A DNA stretch of 5,690 nt from Rhodoplanes sp049284695 (lineage in GTDB: Bacteria > Pseudomonadota > Alphaproteobacteria > Rhizobiales > Xanthobacteraceae): positions 1 through 5,690 of the forward strand of contig JBAPYK010000274.1 in assembly GCA_049284695.1 (NCBI GenBank). The letters run 5' to 3'. Position numbers and translations under genes: made by a program. Position 1 is the first letter of the stretch. Each line of letters starts with the position of its first letter. Positions 5,084 through 5,690 of this stretch are shown piece by piece. The notes below the pieces were generated by a model. The model saw only the letters and a program-made list of their open reading frames with translations. It was not told the DNA's origin and did no database searches.

Positions 5084-5690
5084 ATGGCCCTGCTTGAAAT
5101 CAAAGACCTTCACGTGATGGTTGGCGACCGGCCGATCCTCAACGGCCTCGACCTCGTTGTGAACAAGGGCGAGGTGCACGCCATCATGGGGCCGAACGGC
5201 TCCGGCAAGTCGACGCTCGCCCACGTGCTCGCCGGCAAGTCCGACTACGAGGTCACTAGCGGCAGCGTCGCGCTCGACGGCGAGGACTTGCTGGCTATGG
5301 GAATCGACGAGCGCGCCGCGAAAGGCTTGTTCCTCGCCTTCCAATACCCGATCGAGATTCCCGGCGTAGCCACCATGACCTTCCTGCGCACGGCGATGAA
5401 CGCGCAGCGCAAGAGCCGCGGCGAGGACGAGTTATCGACGCCGGAATTCATGAAGCGGGTGCGCGAGGTGGCGAAGAAGCTTTCGATCGACCAGGAAATG
5501 CTGCGCCGTCCCGTCAATGTCGGATTTTCCGGCGGCGAGAAGAAGCGCAACGAGATTTTGCAGATGGCGCTGCTCGAGCCCAAGCTCGCGGTGCTCGACG
5601 AAACCGATTCCGGCCTCGACATCGATGCGCTCAAAGTGGTGGCCGACGGCGTCAACCGCCTGCGCTCGCCCGAGCGGTCGATGATCGTGA
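5084..5690 (+). CDS. sufC: Fe-S assembly ABC ATPase SufC, 3' end cut by window
   Basis: SufC is the soluble ABC-type ATPase of the SufBC2D complex; ATP-driven dimerisation remodels SufB-SufD to permit cluster building. The window shows 202 codons of an expected 250 or so. Visible: the N-terminal LLEIKDLHVMVGDRPIL (3-19), Walker A GPNGSGKST (36-44, Lys42), the EVTSGSVALDGEDLLAM region (56-72), Q-loop AFQYPIEIPGV (85-95, Gln87), the ABC signature FSGGEKKRNEILQMA (148-162), Walker B LAVLDE (168-173, catalytic Glu173) and D-loop SGLD (176-179), followed by DALKVVADGVNRLR (181-194). The sequence follows E. coli SufC almost motif for motif. The H-loop histidine lies beyond the edge. The ATG at 5084 places the conserved N-terminus correctly and has AGGA upstream. 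The frame stays open back to 4961, so a 34-residue extension from ATG 4982 is formally possible. The upstream neighbour is sufB; sufD is expected downstream. Confidence 0.97.
   Translation, partial: MALLEIKDLHVMVGDRPILNGLDLVVNKGEVHAIMGPNGSGKSTLAHVLAGKSDYEVTSGSVALDGEDLLAMGIDERAAKGLFLAFQYPIEIPGVATMTFLRTAMNAQRKSRGEDELSTPEFMKRVREVAKKLSIDQEMLRRPVNVGFSGGEKKRNEILQMALLEPKLAVLDETDSGLDIDALKVVADGVNRLRSPERSMIV

Overview
The window is GC-rich, densely packed bacterial DNA. Its gene content and codon use suggest an alphaproteobacterium, most likely of the order Hyphomicrobiales (Rhizobiales; Bradyrhizobium/Rhodopseudomonas/Methylobacterium-like). This placement is inferred from protein style and gene order and was not tested by a search.

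Layout from left to right: (1) anmK, anhydro-N-acetylmuramic acid kinase, + strand, 9-1127; its true start may lie at or just before the window edge. (2) A COG2945-type alpha/beta hydrolase of unknown substrate, - strand, 1124-1804. It converges on anmK so tightly that both stop codons share one CTAG. (3) A 315-bp region, 1805-2119, between divergently transcribed genes. It is the natural place for the suf promoter and holds a duplicated 9-bp box at 22-bp spacing. (4) The start of a SUF iron-sulfur cluster assembly operon on the + strand: a group I (IscS/NifS-type) cysteine desulfurase 2120-3304, sufB 3421-4914, and sufC from 5084 running off the right edge about 45-50 residues short of its end. 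sufD, a group II sufS, a DUF59 gene and sufA would be expected next, but are not visible.

How the genes work together: the cysteine desulfurase takes sulfur from L-cysteine as an enzyme-bound persulfide. SufB, with SufC and presumably a downstream SufD, forms the SufBC2D scaffold on which Fe-S clusters are built, and SufC supplies the ATPase. AnmK belongs to peptidoglycan recycling and is functionally unrelated; the hydrolase has no known link to either.

The core genes are ordinary. The parts worth a second look are the gaps. The 116-bp cysteine desulfurase-sufB gap and the 169-bp sufB-sufC gap each contain a very short ORF that overlaps the preceding stop codon by 4 nt (GTGA, ATGA), carries two cysteine codons, and ends inside a small predicted hairpin. 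sufC also has an open in-frame extension upstream of its conventional start. I saw no RNA genes, insertion sequences, CRISPR arrays or convincing terminators, and no clear evidence of a wholly new system.
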